Shown: positions 1 to 6,297, counted from the stretch's first letter. The stretch: DNA of 8,613 nucleotides from Chloroflexota bacterium (GCA_003577365.1 QEUY01000366.1:1-8613); one strand, 5' to 3'. Translations and numbers: made by a program. Notes: generated from the letters alone by a model not told the origin.

Positions 1-1326
1 CTGCTGCCCATCACCGAGCACCCCTTTGACGGCTCCTGGGGCTATCAGACGACCGGCTACTTTGCGCCCACCAGCCGCTTTGGCAACCCCGACGAGTTCA
101 AGTATTTTGTCGATTACTGCCATCAACACAACATCGGCGTCTTGCTGGACTGGGTGCCGGCGCACTTCCCCCGCGACGCGCACGGCCTGGGCTTTTTCGA
201 CGGCACACACCTCTATGAACATTCGGACCCGCGCCAGGGCGAGCAGCTTGACTGGGGCACCAAGGTCTTTAACTTTGGCCGCAACGAGGTGCGCAACTAT
301 CTGCTGAGCAGCGCGATCTTCTGGCTCAAGGAATATCATCTCGACGGGCTGCGCGTCGACGCCGTGGCCTCGATGCTCTATCTGGACTACAGCCGCGAGC
401 CGGGCCAGTGGATCCCCAACCGCTATGGCGGGCGCGAAAACCTCGACGCCATCGACTTCATTCGCCGCTTCAACGAGCTTACCCACCTCGAAACGCCGGG
501 CACGCTGACTATCGCCGAGGAAAGCACCTCCTGGCCGATGGTGACCCGGCCCACCTATATGGGCGGGCTGGGCTTTGACCTGAAGTGGAACATGGGCTGG
601 ATGCACGATATGCTCAGCTACATGCAAAAAGACCCGGTCTACCGGCGCTATAATCAGAACCAGATCACCTTTAGCCTGATCTATGCCTTTCACGAAAATT
701 TCGTGCTGCCCTTCAGCCATGACGAGGTGGTACACCTCAAACGGTCGATGCTGGACAAGATGCCGGGCGACATTTGGCAGAAATATGCCAATCTGCGTAC
801 ACTCTACGGATATATGACCGGCCACCCCGGCAAAAAGTTGCTCTTTATGGGCGGCGAGTTTGGGCAGTTCAATGAATGGAGCGAGGCGCGCAGCCTCGAC
901 TGGCATCTGCTCCAGTGGCAAGACCATCAGCGGCTGCACCACTATGTGTCCGATCTGAACCATCTCTACCTCAATGAGCCGGCGCTCTATACAATCGACA
1001 ACAGTTGGGAAGGCTTTCAGTGGATCGACATCAGCGACGCCGACCGCTCGATCATCAGCTTTATCCGCCGCGGCCACGAGGCCGCCGACACGCTGGTGAT
1101 CGTCTGCAACTTCACGCCGGTGCCGCGGCTTGGCTACCGCGTCGGGCTGCCGCTGGACACCACCTACCGCGAGATCATGAACAGCGACCGTCACGAGTAT
1201 GGCGGCAGCGGGGTGGGCAACCCGCACCCCATCACCGCCGAAGTGTTGCCCTGGCAAAGCTGCGCTTTCTCGGCGCCCCTGAACCTGCCTCCTTTGGGGG
1301 TCATCTATCTGAAACCGACCGGATAA
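1..1326 (+). CDS. glgB: 1,4-alpha-glucan (glycogen) branching enzyme, C-terminal 441 residues (5' truncated by window)
   Basis: Cuts alpha-1,4-glucan chains and re-attaches them as alpha-1,6 branches in cytoplasmic glycogen synthesis (GH13 family). Frame 1 is open from the first base and begins LLPITEHPFDGSWGYQTTGY, a hallmark GlgB stretch, so the gene enters from the left. About 290 residues are missing by comparison with E. coli GlgB (728 aa): the N-terminal domains, the CBM48 and the start of the barrel. The rest of the GH13 barrel is intact. The nucleophile Asp is in DGLRVDA (bases 358-360), the acid/base Glu is the first Glu of AEEST (517-519), and the transition-state Asp is in SHDEVVH (721-723). 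GKKLLFMGGEFGQ and SLDWHLL are also typical. The C-terminal beta domain runs to a TAA stop. The histidine kinase gene follows after 48 bases. No frameshift is visible. Confidence 0.97.
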   Translation: MLPITEHPFDGSWGYQTTGYFAPTSRFGNPDEFKYFVDYCHQHNIGVLLDWVPAHFPRDAHGLGFFDGTHLYEHSDPRQGEQLDWGTKVFNFGRNEVRNYLLSSAIFWLKEYHLDGLRVDAVASMLYLDYSREPGQWIPNRYGGRENLDAIDFIRRFNELTHLETPGTLTIAEESTSWPMVTRPTYMGGLGFDLKWNMGWMHDMLSYMQKDPVYRRYNQNQITFSLIYAFHENFVLPFSHDEVVHLKRSMLDKMPGDIWQKYANLRTLYGYMTGHPGKKLLFMGGEFGQFNEWSEARSLDWHLLQWQDHQRLHHYVSDLNHLYLNEPALYTIDNSWEGFQWIDISDADRSIISFIRRGHEAADTLVIVCNFTPVPRLGYRVGLPLDTTYREIMNSDRHEYGGSGVGNPHPITAEVLPWQSCAFSAPLNLPPLGVIYLKPTG

Positions 1327-1374
1327 GTAAGATCACGCGCGGCGTGGTTTCTCCGAACTAGGGACAGCCTGGCG

Positions 1375-2544
1375 ATGTCTAGCCCAGCCCAACTATATCC
1401 GACCTCCAACGACGCATCCCCCTTGGCAAGACGCCGCTCCCCGGCAAAGATTCTGATAGCAGAGGACAACAGCGCCCTCCACCAGGCAGTCTGCGATCTG
1501 CTGGCCGCCCAGGGCTATCACCTCTACAGCGCCCGCGACGGGCAAGAGGCGCTCGACCTGCTGCGCCGCGAGCCTGTCGATCTGGTCATCGCGGGTGCGG
1601 CACTGCCGCGGCTCGACGGCTATGCGCTGCTGGCCGCGATCCGCGTCGACGCGCGGCTGCGCCATCTGCCGGTCGTGTTTCTCACCGGCAGCGCCACGCC
1701 CGACGACCGGCGTCGCGCCAAAGAGTCGGGGGTTGTCGATTATCTGGCCCAGCCGCTCGACGGCCATGAACTGCTGGCGACGGTGCGCAATGTGCTCCAC
1801 CGCCGCGTGCTGCTGGAGGAGGCCGTCCAATATCAGGTGGATGCCGTTCGCAACCAAATCCTGGGCTTGATCCAGCATGAGTTCCGCACGCCGCTCACCT
1901 ATGTCATGGGCTACGCCGAGTTCCTGCAAGGGTCGCTGGGCACAGAGGTGGGGCGCGCCGAACTGCAGCGTTCGGTCGAGGCGATTTTGGAGGGCAGCCG
2001 GCGGCTTCATCACCTGATCGAAAGCTTTCTGACGCTGGCGGGGTTGAGCGAGGCCAACCTGCACGCCGCCGACCTCTGTCCTCTGGATCCGATGGCGCTA
2101 TGGCGTGACAGCGTGCATGTGTTGCAGCCGGAGTTGAGCCGCGCCCCGCTGCATGTTCATTTCGAGGAGCCGCCCCAACCGCTCAGCGCCTATGGCGCGA
2201 TGGGGTGGGTGCGCGAGGCCCTGGTGCGGATGCTCGACAACGCCATCCTCTACAGACGCCCTGCGTCACGCGCCATCTGGCTTTCAGCGTCCACCCGGCC
2301 CGGTCTGGTCGGCTGGTTGATCCGCGACGAGGGGCTGGGGATCCCCGCCGACCGGCTGGCACAGATCACGCAGCCCTTTACGCGCGCGCCGCACAACCCG
2401 GCAGGCAGCCATGGCGCAGGCTTGGGATTGGCGCTGGTGCAGCGCGTCGCCCAGATCCACGGCGGCACGGTGACCGTCGAGAGCCAGGAGGGAGTGGGCA
2501 GCACCTTTGGCCTGTGGATCGGCGACGCCGGCCCGCAGCCCTAG
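1375..2544 (+). CDS. Soluble sensor histidine kinase with degenerate N-terminal receiver domain
   Basis: Predicted cytoplasmic histidine kinase, 389 aa, with no membrane segment or signal peptide. Residues 24-142 form a receiver fold: acidic pair E30-D31 in KILIAEDN, LPRLDGY at 77-83, and T104 in FLTGS. The phosphoacceptor Asp is replaced by Gly74 (VIAGAALP) and the conserved Lys by Gln126 (YLAQPLD), so the domain probably cannot be phosphorylated. A helical linker (about 138-162) leads to the HisKA dimerisation domain with His168 in QHEFRTPLT. The HATPase_c domain has an N box (MLDNAILY, N289), G1 box (DEGLGIP, 318-324), F box (QPFTRA) and G2 box (GAGLGLALV, 347-355), so kinase activity looks intact. 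AGGGA at 1360-1364 is a possible ribosome binding site 10 bases from the ATG. No response regulator gene lies nearby, so the signal and partner are unknown. It may be co-transcribed with glgB and nagA. Confidence 0.93.
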   Translation: MSSPAQLYPTSNDASPLARRRSPAKILIAEDNSALHQAVCDLLAAQGYHLYSARDGQEALDLLRREPVDLVIAGAALPRLDGYALLAAIRVDARLRHLPVVFLTGSATPDDRRRAKESGVVDYLAQPLDGHELLATVRNVLHRRVLLEEAVQYQVDAVRNQILGLIQHEFRTPLTYVMGYAEFLQGSLGTEVGRAELQRSVEAILEGSRRLHHLIESFLTLAGLSEANLHAADLCPLDPMALWRDSVHVLQPELSRAPLHVHFEEPPQPLSAYGAMGWVREALVRMLDNAILYRRPASRAIWLSASTRPGLVGWLIRDEGLGIPADRLAQITQPFTRAPHNPAGSHGAGLGLALVQRVAQIHGGTVTVESQEGVGSTFGLWIGDAGPQP

Positions 2545-2586
2545 ATCACAGTTCCCCTCAATCACGATCATAGACAGGCACAGCCC

Positions 2587-3801
2587 ATGACAACGCTCAG
2601 CTTGACCATCCACGGCGGCAGCGTGCCCAGCGCGTCAGCCGCAAGCCTGATCCCATCGCAGGTACAGATCGCGGGCGAGCGCATCGCGGCGATCACACCC
2701 GGCGCGGGGGAGCGGGCCGCCGCGCAGTTGGATGCGTCCGGCTGCCACGTGCTGCCGGGGCTGATCGACGTGCATGTCCACGGCGCGCTCGGCCATGACA
2801 CCATGGACGCCGACCCGGCGGCCCTGGGCGCGATGGCGCGCTTCTTTGCCGCCCATGGCGTCACCGGCTTTCTCGCCACCACCATGACCGCGGGCCGCGC
2901 CGCCACGCGCGATGCGGTCGCCGCCGCTGCCGCCTACGCCCATACGCCCGCCGCCGGGGCGCGCCTGCTGGGCGTTCACCTGGAGGGGCCGTTTATCAGC
3001 CCGCGCTTCCCAGGCGCGCAGCTTGCCGATGCCATCCGCCCGCCCGACGTAGCCGAGTTCAACGCGCTGGCCGAGACCGGGCCGGTGCGCATGATCACGC
3101 TGGCGCCCGAACAGCCCGGCGCGGATGCGCTGATCGCGGCGGCGCGGCAGCGCGGCGTTGTAGTCGTCACCGGGCACACGGCGGCTACCTATGACGAATG
3201 CGAAGCCGCCGTCCGCCAGGGCGTAAGCCAGGCGACGCACACCTATAACGCCATGACCGGGCTGCATCACCGCCAGCCGGGGACGCTGGGCAGCGTGCTG
3301 ACCAACGATGCGGTCTACGCGCAACTGATCGCCGACAACATCCACGTCCATCCCGCGGCGATGCAGGTCTTGGCGCGCTGCAAGGGGGTCGAGCGCACGG
3401 TGCTGATCACCGACGCCATGCGCGCCGCCGGTCTGCCGCCGGGCCGCTACGACCTGGGCGGCCAAGCCGTGACGGTGCAAAATCGCGAATGCCGTCTGGC
3501 CGACGGCACGCTGGCGGGCAGTGTGTTGACGCTGGAGGTGGGGTTGGCGAACTTTCTGGCGGCGACGGGGATGAGCCTGGCGCAGGGGTGGCCCGCGGCC
3601 AGCCGCACGCCCGCGGCGTCGCTGGGGCTGCCCGATCTGGGACAGATGGCCGTGGGCGGTCTGGCCGATCTGGTGATCCTAGATATGGCGCTGCATGTGG
3701 TGGCCACGGTCGTGGCGGGCCGGGTCGTCTATCTACGCGACGGGGAACGGCTGCGCGGCGACGGTCGTGACGATCACCCGTGGCGCGCCGGCGGCGAGTA
3801 G
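2587..3801 (+). CDS. nagA: N-acetylglucosamine-6-phosphate deacetylase
   Basis: Cytoplasmic amidohydrolase that converts GlcNAc-6-phosphate to glucosamine-6-phosphate and acetate in amino-sugar use and cell-wall recycling. It is 404 aa (E. coli NagA has 382). Motifs in order: the HxH pair H63/H65 in GLIDVHVHG, metal-binding E133 in HLEGPFI, H197 in TGHTAATYDE, H218 in ATHTYNAMTGLHHRQPG, substrate-pocket IADNIHVHP (248-256; more often IADG), catalytic D276 in LITDAM, and LAGS at 309-312. The N-terminal strand TIHGG supports the chosen ATG, although the upstream Shine-Dalgarno (AGG in GACAGGCAC) is weak. The usual end of the fold is near GRVVY (379-383). The roughly 21 residues after it are a polar extension coded almost entirely within the overlap with the convergent mevalonate kinase gene. 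The histidine kinase stops 42 bases upstream. No nagB or transporter gene is in the window. Confidence 0.95.
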   Translation: MTTLSLTIHGGSVPSASAASLIPSQVQIAGERIAAITPGAGERAAAQLDASGCHVLPGLIDVHVHGALGHDTMDADPAALGAMARFFAAHGVTGFLATTMTAGRAATRDAVAAAAAYAHTPAAGARLLGVHLEGPFISPRFPGAQLADAIRPPDVAEFNALAETGPVRMITLAPEQPGADALIAAARQRGVVVVTGHTAATYDECEAAVRQGVSQATHTYNAMTGLHHRQPGTLGSVLTNDAVYAQLIADNIHVHPAAMQVLARCKGVERTVLITDAMRAAGLPPGRYDLGGQAVTVQNRECRLADGTLAGSVLTLEVGLANFLAATGMSLAQGWPAASRTPAASLGLPDLGQMAVGGLADLVILDMALHVVATVVAGRVVYLRDGERLRGDGRDDHPWRAGGE

Positions 3802-4683
3802 CGCGGCACGCACCGCGGGCGCGGATACGCCGTCCACCAGCGCGATCAGATTGCCGCCGCCGCCGCCGCCGCTCAGCTTGGCGCCGGCGGCCCCGGCGCG
3901 GCGTGCGACCGCGATCAGCCGGTCCAGCCGAGCCGTGCTGACGCCGAGCTGCTGCAAGAGGGCGTGGTTGTGGTCGAAGAGCGGGCCGAGCTGCGCCGGG
4001 ACGCCCTGCTCGATGGCGGCGCGCGCCGCCTGCACCAGCGCCGCGATCTCGTCGAACCAGGTCTCGTAGCGCGGCGGGTTCTCCTGCCGGCGGGCGCGCA
4101 CCGCCGCTACCGTCTGTTTGGTCAATCCCGGCTCACCGCTGTCGGCGATCACCAATGTAAAGGGCCGGGCCGGGGTAAAAACGACCGGCGGACTGCCCCG
4201 CACAAACCAGACCGGTTGGCCATAGGCCACCACCGTGTTGTCGATGCCGCTGGGTGTGCCGTGATAGATCTGCTCGGCGCGATAGACCAGGTCGCTGACG
4301 GTCGCCGGGTCGGGGACTTCTCCGGCTTGGGCAAACAGGGCGCGCACCAACGCCGCGCAGACGGCTGCGCCGCTGCCCATGCCGCTTGCCATCGGGATCG
4401 TGCTGGTGAGGTCGATCTGCCAGTCAGGAGCGGTGGGCAGCCCCAGATGGGCCAGCGTGGCGCGCGCCACCGCGGCCAACGGTTCGTCGCCACCCGCCTC
4501 GGCCAGCGCAATCGTGCGGCCCAAGTCGCGCGCGTGGATCACACAGCCGCGGCCCGCCGCGTTGGGCGTCACCCGGGCGCGGGCGACCGTCTCCCAGACA
4601 GGCACGGCGATCGCCGGCCGTCCATAGACCACGGCATGTTCGCCGACGAGGATCACCTTGCCCGGCGCGTGTGCGGATACCAT
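3733..4683 (-). CDS. mvk: Mevalonate kinase (GHMP kinase family)
   Basis: Phosphorylates mevalonate to mevalonate-5-phosphate with ATP in the cytoplasm, an early step of the mevalonate route to isoprenoids. It is 316 aa, within the family's usual range. GHMP motif 1 is APGKVILVGEHAVVYGRPA (6-24, with K9), motif 2 is PMASGMGSGAA (97-107), and motif 3 is GAKLSGGGGGGNLIAL (267-282). HGTPSGIDN (141-149) carries the catalytic Asp148 in the form typical of mevalonate kinases, which favours this over homoserine or galactokinase. I chose the ATG at 4681-4683 because GGAG (4689-4692) lies 5 bases upstream. An in-frame GTG at 4684-4686 would add one residue but leave only 2 bases of spacing. Its upstream gap is filled by a palindromic element, and its last 23 codons, including the stop, overlap nagA. 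Other mevalonate pathway genes are not in the window. Confidence 0.94.
   Translation of the reverse strand: MVSAHAPGKVILVGEHAVVYGRPAIAVPVWETVARARVTPNAAGRGCVIHARDLGRTIALAEAGGDEPLAAVARATLAHLGLPTAPDWQIDLTSTIPMASGMGSGAAVCAALVRALFAQAGEVPDPATVSDLVYRAEQIYHGTPSGIDNTVVAYGQPVWFVRGSPPVVFTPARPFTLVIADSGEPGLTKQTVAAVRARRQENPPRYETWFDEIAALVQAARAAIEQGVPAQLGPLFDHNHALLQQLGVSTARLDRLIAVARRAGAAGAKLSGGGGGGNLIALVDGVSAPAVRAALLAAGAPRVIVTTVAAQPFPVA
3853..3872. repeat. GCC trinucleotide tract coding the mevalonate kinase glycine loop
   Basis: Six perfect GCC units plus GC on the plus strand. Read on the minus strand it codes the six consecutive Gly residues (272-277) of GHMP motif 3, the ATP phosphate-binding loop. Bacterial homologues I recall have a larger residue, often Arg, within this loop (GGGRGGN). 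It could be a slippage product that kept the frame, or simple GC-rich codon bias. Confidence 0.7.
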
Positions 4684-4688
4684 CACAT

Positions 4689-4692
4689 CTCC
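4689..4692 (-). promoter_or_regulatory. Ribosome binding site of mevalonate kinase (GGAG)
   Basis: GGAG on the minus strand lies 5 bases from the ATG at 4683 and decides the start over the adjacent in-frame GTG at 4686. It directly abuts the outer arm of the palindromic element (starting at 4693), so folding of that element in the mRNA could affect access to the site. That effect is inference. Confidence 0.7.
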
Positions 4693-4742
4693 AGAAGATC
4701 AACCGCAAAGGGCGCAGAGCACGCAAAGGCCAGAGCAAAGCG

Positions 4743-4777
4743 GGAATGGCTCCGCCCCACAGGGCGGAGCCTGTTCC
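4743..4777. repeat. Strong stem-loop inside the palindromic element
   Basis: GGCTCCGCCC (4748-4757) pairs perfectly with GGGCGGAGCC (4762-4771) around a CACA loop. After a small internal bulge (T against TG), the stem extends by GGAA (4743-4746) with TTCC (4774-4777). Neither strand shows a proper U-run after the stem, so I do not call it a Rho-independent terminator. Confidence 0.85.
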
Positions 4778-4779
4778 AA

Positions 4780-4839
4780 AAGGGGGTAGGCAGTGGACTA
4801 TATGGCACAGCCGACAGAGGCGGCACTCCCCACCCTCTT
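4780..4839. repeat. Second, imperfect stem-loop inside the palindromic element
   Basis: Bases 4780-4795 (AAGGGGGTAGGCAGTG) and 4824-4839 (CACTCCCCACCCTCTT) are inverted copies with 13 Watson-Crick pairs and one possible G-U pair out of 16. They enclose a loop of 28 bases. The right half shares its last 5 bases with the outer right arm, so the exact boundary between the two stems is uncertain. Confidence 0.6.
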
Positions 4840-4876
4840 CCTCTTTGCGTTCTTCGCGGCCTTTGCGGTTGACTTC

Positions 4877-5572
4877 TCACCCCAGCGCGGCGATGAGTTG
4901 GTCGGGCACGTCGCTGATGATCACATCGACGCCCAGGGCAGCCAGCCGCCGCGCCTCCTCCACGTCGTTGACCGTCCTCAGATCGGCGTTGACCAGGGTG
5001 TGGCGCGGGTGCAGCGCCTCCGGTTGCAGGATGGGCGTCATCCACGCATCGCGCAGATGGAGCGGCAGTTCTTCGCCATAGAGCAGCCCCAGCCGCACGC
5101 GCTTGTCCATCCAGCGCAGCTTGATCAGGCTGATCGGGTTGAATGACGAGACGATCACCTGGTCATAGAGGTTGCGGCGGCCAATCGTCTCGACCACCGC
5201 ATCCACCTCTGGCCCGCCGCTGGGGTCGTTGCTTTTGATCTCAACGTTGACCTGGCAGCGGTTCCCCACCAAGTCAAAGACCTGGTCGAGCGTGGGCACG
5301 CCCACCCCGTTGAAATCCAGGCCGAAATAGCTGCCTGCGTCCAGTTGAGCCAGTTCGGCGGCGGTGAAGTCGCTCACCTTGCCTACACCGTTGGTCGTGG
5401 CGTCCACCGTATAGTTGTGCATGATCACCAGGATGCCGTCCTTGCTGCACTGGACATCCAGCTCGATGCCGTCCACGCCCATATCGAGCGCCGCCTGAAA
5501 GGCAGGGAGGGTGTTTTCGGGCGCGGCGCGCTTGGCGCCGCGATGGGCGAAAATCTGCACACGTCGGGCCAT
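4877..5572 (-). CDS. Glycerophosphodiester phosphodiesterase, cytoplasmic (UgpQ/GlpQ family)
   Basis: Hydrolyses glycerophosphodiesters from phospholipid turnover to glycerol-3-phosphate and an alcohol. It is 231 aa, close to the 247 aa of cytoplasmic UgpQ, and has no signal peptide. The metal-dependent PI-PLC-like TIM barrel motifs are present: H10-R11 and E19 in AHRGAKRAAPENT, metal ligands E37 and D39 in GIELDVQCSKDG, the second catalytic His H52, and E111 with K113 in VNVEIKS. The usual HDxxLxRTTNG reads HNYTVDATTNG here, so the Asp after H52 and the Arg before TTNG are changed. The ATG at 5570-5572 was chosen because homology begins right after it. The frame is open further upstream, but that part lies mostly over the nuclease gene and lacks family sequence. 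CAGG and AAGG lie 8 and 12 bases upstream. The gap to the nuclease gene is 56 bases, so it may be read with the operon. Confidence 0.94.
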   Translation of the reverse strand: MARRVQIFAHRGAKRAAPENTLPAFQAALDMGVDGIELDVQCSKDGILVIMHNYTVDATTNGVGKVSDFTAAELAQLDAGSYFGLDFNGVGVPTLDQVFDLVGNRCQVNVEIKSNDPSGGPEVDAVVETIGRRNLYDQVIVSSFNPISLIKLRWMDKRVRLGLLYGEELPLHLRDAWMTPILQPEALHPRHTLVNADLRTVNDVEEARRLAALGVDVIISDVPDQLIAALG

Positions 5573-5628
5573 GATGACTACCTGCCTTCTTTCAGATGAG
5601 GTGATGAGATGAGCATGAACGGGACAGC

Positions 5629-6297
5629 CTATGCGCCTGCCGGCGGTTCGGCATGGCTGAGTGCGACCAGCCGCGGCCCGTCGATCAAGCCGATCGGCTT
5701 GCCCGCGGCCCAACGCCGCGCCGCCTCGCTGATGCTGCCGGTGGTGACAAGATAGGCCATGAGCGCCTCGTTGTGGATCATCGTGCCATAAAGATCGCGC
5801 ACCACGCTTTCGCCCACGGTGCCGCGATAGCGTTTGCACTGCACCACAGCGCGCCGCCCGTGCGCGTCGGCGACGAGGATATCCACGCCGCCGTCTTTGA
5901 CATCGGGCGTGTTCTCCACGCTGTAGCCCTGGCGCGCAAAGATGCGCTGGGCCACATAATCCTCAAATTCGGCGGGGCTGAGCGCCCGCACCTGCGCCAA
6001 CGAGAGCGCGGGCCAAGCGCCGCCGCGCAGCCGGGCGCGCCAACGGCGCAGGATGTGCCACCAGCCCAACACCACGGGCACGCCGGTCACGACTGCCAGC
6101 AGTCCCAAGAGGGCCTCTGCCATACCCGCGCCTGCCGGCCCCACCGCCCACAGCCGCACCGCCAACCAGCCATAGATCGCCAACCAGATCAGGCTGCCCA
6201 GAACCAGAACCCCGGTCTGCACATGCAGCGCAGCCGGGGTGCGCCAGGCCGGGGGGCGAAAATGGTAGATGCGAAACGCGAGCGTGCGCTGGCCCAT
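5629..6297 (-). CDS. Membrane-anchored Mrr-type restriction endonuclease-like protein
   Basis: 222 aa. Residues about 26-50 and 59-82 are hydrophobic, Trp/Leu/Val-rich membrane segments. The basic N-terminus and the RRWRARLR run (84-91) predict a membrane hairpin with both ends in the cytoplasm. Residues about 105-205 form an Mrr_cat domain of the PD-(D/E)xK nuclease fold: E112 in the first helix (SPAEFEDYVAQ), D139 in DGGVDILV, the QxK motif Q153/K155 in VVQCKRY, then VRDLYG (166-171) and YLVTTG (182-187). The catalytic set looks complete, so DNA cleavage is plausible. The target is unknown, and no modification methylase is present. The start codon has no obvious Shine-Dalgarno, and it lies 18 bases after the MIP18 gene stop, beyond a small hairpin. 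A defence or DNA-surveillance role is only inference. Confidence 0.88.
   Translation of the reverse strand: MGQRTLAFRIYHFRPPAWRTPAALHVQTGVLVLGSLIWLAIYGWLAVRLWAVGPAGAGMAEALLGLLAVVTGVPVVLGWWHILRRWRARLRGGAWPALSLAQVRALSPAEFEDYVAQRIFARQGYSVENTPDVKDGGVDILVADAHGRRAVVQCKRYRGTVGESVVRDLYGTMIHNEALMAYLVTTGSISEAARRWAAGKPIGLIDGPRLVALSHAEPPAGA

Larger units (their letters stand above)
4693..4877. repeat. MITE/REP-like palindromic element with 43-nt imperfect terminal inverted repeats and two internal hairpins
   Basis: The left arm (4693-4735) and the reverse complement of the right arm (4835-4877) both begin AGAAG, share the 13-mer TCAACCGCAAAGG and later the 8-mer ACGCAAAG, and otherwise match imperfectly with one base offset. 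Each arm is built from about four 9-nt units related to CGCAAAGGN. Between the arms lie a perfect 10-bp hairpin (4748-4771) and a second imperfect stem (4780-4795 with 4824-4839; 13 of 16 Watson-Crick pairs). Read as RNA or single-stranded DNA, it would fold as a long outer stem closing on a two-hairpin junction. It fills essentially the whole gap between the phosphodiesterase stop and the mevalonate kinase ribosome binding site. I see no convincing coding frame, no transposase and no clear target-site duplication. Whether it recurs in the genome cannot be seen here. Confidence 0.75.

Noticed and set aside
1334..1350. Possible terminator after glgB (CACGC-GCG-GCGTG followed by GTTT)
   Set aside because: The stem has only 5 bp and the T-run is too short; it fits chance in GC-rich sequence.
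2635..3480. Minus-strand open frame opposite nagA
   Set aside because: Runs fully antisense to a well-supported enzyme gene and shows no family resemblance.
4743..4777. The perfect hairpin as a Rho-independent terminator
   Set aside because: It is followed on the plus strand by TGTTCCAAAAGG and on the minus strand by a CCGCTTTGC context, neither a usable U-run; it is better seen as part of the larger palindrome.
3964..4872. Long plus-strand open frame opposite mevalonate kinase and through the palindromic element
   Set aside because: It lies antisense to a gene with all family motifs, its translation has no recognisable domain, and such frames are expected in GC-rich DNA.
4683..4886. Small coding gene inside the palindromic element
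   Set aside because: Frames through it are Arg/Lys-rich or Phe/Ala/Leu-rich translations of the 9-nt repeat, with no ribosome binding site or domain.
5578..5616. 12-residue open frame upstream of the phosphodiesterase, as a possible leader peptide
   Set aside because: No Shine-Dalgarno, no run of a single regulatory amino acid, and no terminator-antiterminator structure.
5573..5839. N-terminal extension of the phosphodiesterase back to an upstream start
   Set aside because: The extra residues lie largely over the nuclease gene in another frame, are Arg/His/Gly-rich and not family-like; the homology begins at the ATG at 5572.
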